From positions 1 to 31,891 of the forward strand of contig CALRHO010000001.1 in the NCBI GenBank assembly GCA_943359405.1: a DNA stretch of 31,891 nucleotides. Direction: 5' to 3'. The position numbers and the translations under genes are program-made. Positions 31,262 to 31,891 of the stretch are shown one piece after another. A model generated the notes under the pieces. The model was not told the DNA's origin. It did no database searches and was given only the letters and a program-made list of their open reading frames with translations. This DNA is from Candidatus Nomurabacteria bacterium. Lineage in GTDB: Bacteria > Patescibacteriota > Minisyncoccia > Phycocordibacterales > UBA918. The stretch's first letter is position 1. The number at the start of each line of letters is the position of its first letter.

Positions 31262-31658
31262 GAAAAACACCAAACTCCTCTACATACATCGCTAAGCCAA
31301 TACCAATGAGCGCAATGAGTAGTGAGAGAATTGCTATTGCTAGGCGTTGTCCGATCAAAACACTCGCGGGTGCAGGTTGCTCTTTCGGTCGACCAATCGC
31401 AGGCACCGAAACCTCGATACCAAGCAAACTAGAAATTTCTTTTGCGGAAAGCATTTGATCGCTCCGCATGATTTTTTGCAAGCTATCGACGCGAGTGCCT
31501 TTTGTATCGACATTTTCACGCAAGACCAAGAGTGCCATACTTACTTCGTCATCACGGTAGCGAGCAGACAGAAGGACGGCACGAATTTCTTCGTCAGCTG
31601 CCGTCGGAGAAACTCCATTAATTTTTAAAACTCGCTCGAGGTGTGTCCGGTCAAGCAT
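31227..31658 (-). CDS. Small membrane protein with helical cytoplasmic domain (143 aa)
   Basis: Starts at ATG 31658 (MLDRTHLERVLKINGVSPTA), which overlaps the end of the permease gene by 8 nt. Residues 1-75 form a helical domain with a repeated pattern of E-E-I-R-A-V-L-L-S-A-R-Y and D-E-V-S-M-A-L-L-V-L. Then a Pro-rich linker and one transmembrane helix (about 106-125) lead to a short outer tail. I do not recognise the family. The gene order permease - this gene - capA - FKBP - tgt with overlaps shows a single operon. It could be a partner of the permease or the CapA-like protein; nothing in the sequence decides. Confidence 0.7.
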   Translation of the reverse strand: MLDRTHLERVLKINGVSPTAADEEIRAVLLSARYRDDEVSMALLVLRENVDTKGTRVDSLQKIMRSDQMLSAKEISSLLGIEVSVPAIGRPKEQPAPASVLIGQRLAIAILSLLIALIGIGLAMYVEEFGVFHASAAITPYEW

Positions 31659-31891
31659 GGTGTTTGATGGAACGACTATTATCGTCAAGGGAACGTTCGT
31701 TAAGTATGTACTGATGATAAATCTCAAGCAGCACCATGAAGAGCACCATTATTACTGGGCCAATAATGAAACCAATCGGCCCAAACAATGCAACACCACC
31801 GAGTGCAGAAATTAGAGTCATAAAGGGATGTAAATTACTGCCGCGGCTCATGAGATATGGCCCCAAGAAGTTGTCGATAGTCCCCACAACG
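31651..31891 (-). CDS. AI-2E-family permease, C-terminal end (cut by window edge)
   Basis: Only the last 79 or so residues are in the window. They carry the AI-2E (PerM/YdiK/TqsA) signature V-V-G-T-I-D-N-F-L-G-P-Y-L-M, then H-P-F-M-T-L-I-S-A-L-G-G and F-G-P-I-G-F-I-I-G-P-V-I. Two transmembrane helices and a charged tail end in S-I-K-H-H-A. The family exports small molecules or ions (a signal molecule in E. coli TqsA, sodium/proton in some others). The substrate cannot be predicted. The upstream part and promoter are outside the window. Confidence 0.88.
   Translation of the reverse strand, partial: VVGTIDNFLGPYLMSRGSNLHPFMTLISALGGVALFGPIGFIIGPVIMVLFMVLLEIYHQYILNERSLDDNSRSIKHHA

Overview
The window looks like a chromosomal segment of a small-genome bacterium of the Candidate Phyla Radiation (Patescibacteria), most likely a Parcubacteria-type lineage. 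This is inferred from the mix of genes: an F-type ATP synthase operon with a very short delta subunit, a shortened UvrC, divergent Tgt and UvrA with missing zinc ligands, CapA/FKBP/AI-2E-type genes and many unrecognised proteins. TGA serves as an ordinary stop codon, so this is not a recoded Gracilibacteria/Absconditabacteria genome. Nearly all genes lie on the minus strand; the exceptions are one protein gene (3125-3835) and one tRNA (16695-16770).

Layout. (1) 1-3004: the atp operon, transcribed atpB-atpE-(MazG-like gene)-atpF-atpH-atpA, with atpA cut by the window edge. Its promoter would start the mRNA on a perfect hairpin. (2) 3110-5100: an accessory islet with an unrecognised plus-strand protein, an 85-aa gene with its own promoter and terminator, about 280 bp of non-coding DNA rich in inverted repeats, and a GC-rich 122-aa zinc-ribbon-like gene bracketed by two 63-bp direct repeats (56/63 identical). 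(3) 5112-12892: a type I restriction-modification operon hsdM-hsdS-X-Y-hsdR-Z. X is a phosphoreceiver-domain protein, Y a histidine-kinase-like ATPase and Z a protein with an HEPN-like R-N-x-x-H motif. This is the strongest candidate for an undescribed system. (4) 12941-16810: small secreted proteins, two tRNA-Ala genes (GGC and UGC), an MliC/META protein with histidine clusters, an Smr-domain protein, queA and an unrecognised protein. (5) 16944-28266: ddl, uvrC, uvrA, a sensor histidine kinase, a 900-aa surface protein and uvrB. (6) 28331-31891: an operon of an AI-2E-family permease (cut by the edge), a small membrane protein, CapA-like protein, membrane-anchored FKBP isomerase and tgt.

How the genes work together. 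uvrA, uvrB and uvrC give complete nucleotide excision repair within about 12 kb. queA and tgt are the two tRNA-modifying steps of queuosine synthesis. The 900-aa surface protein and the sensor kinase are 4 nt apart and probably co-transcribed, but no response regulator lies beside them.

Regulatory style. Many upstream genes (hsdM, META protein, queA, uvrC, uvrB, the 900-aa protein, the 3125 gene) have a -10 hexamer ending about 7-12 nt before the start codon. That predicts leaderless or nearly leaderless mRNAs. The two small islet genes at 4112 and 4954 instead have strong AGGAGG ribosome-binding sites, which fits a different origin.
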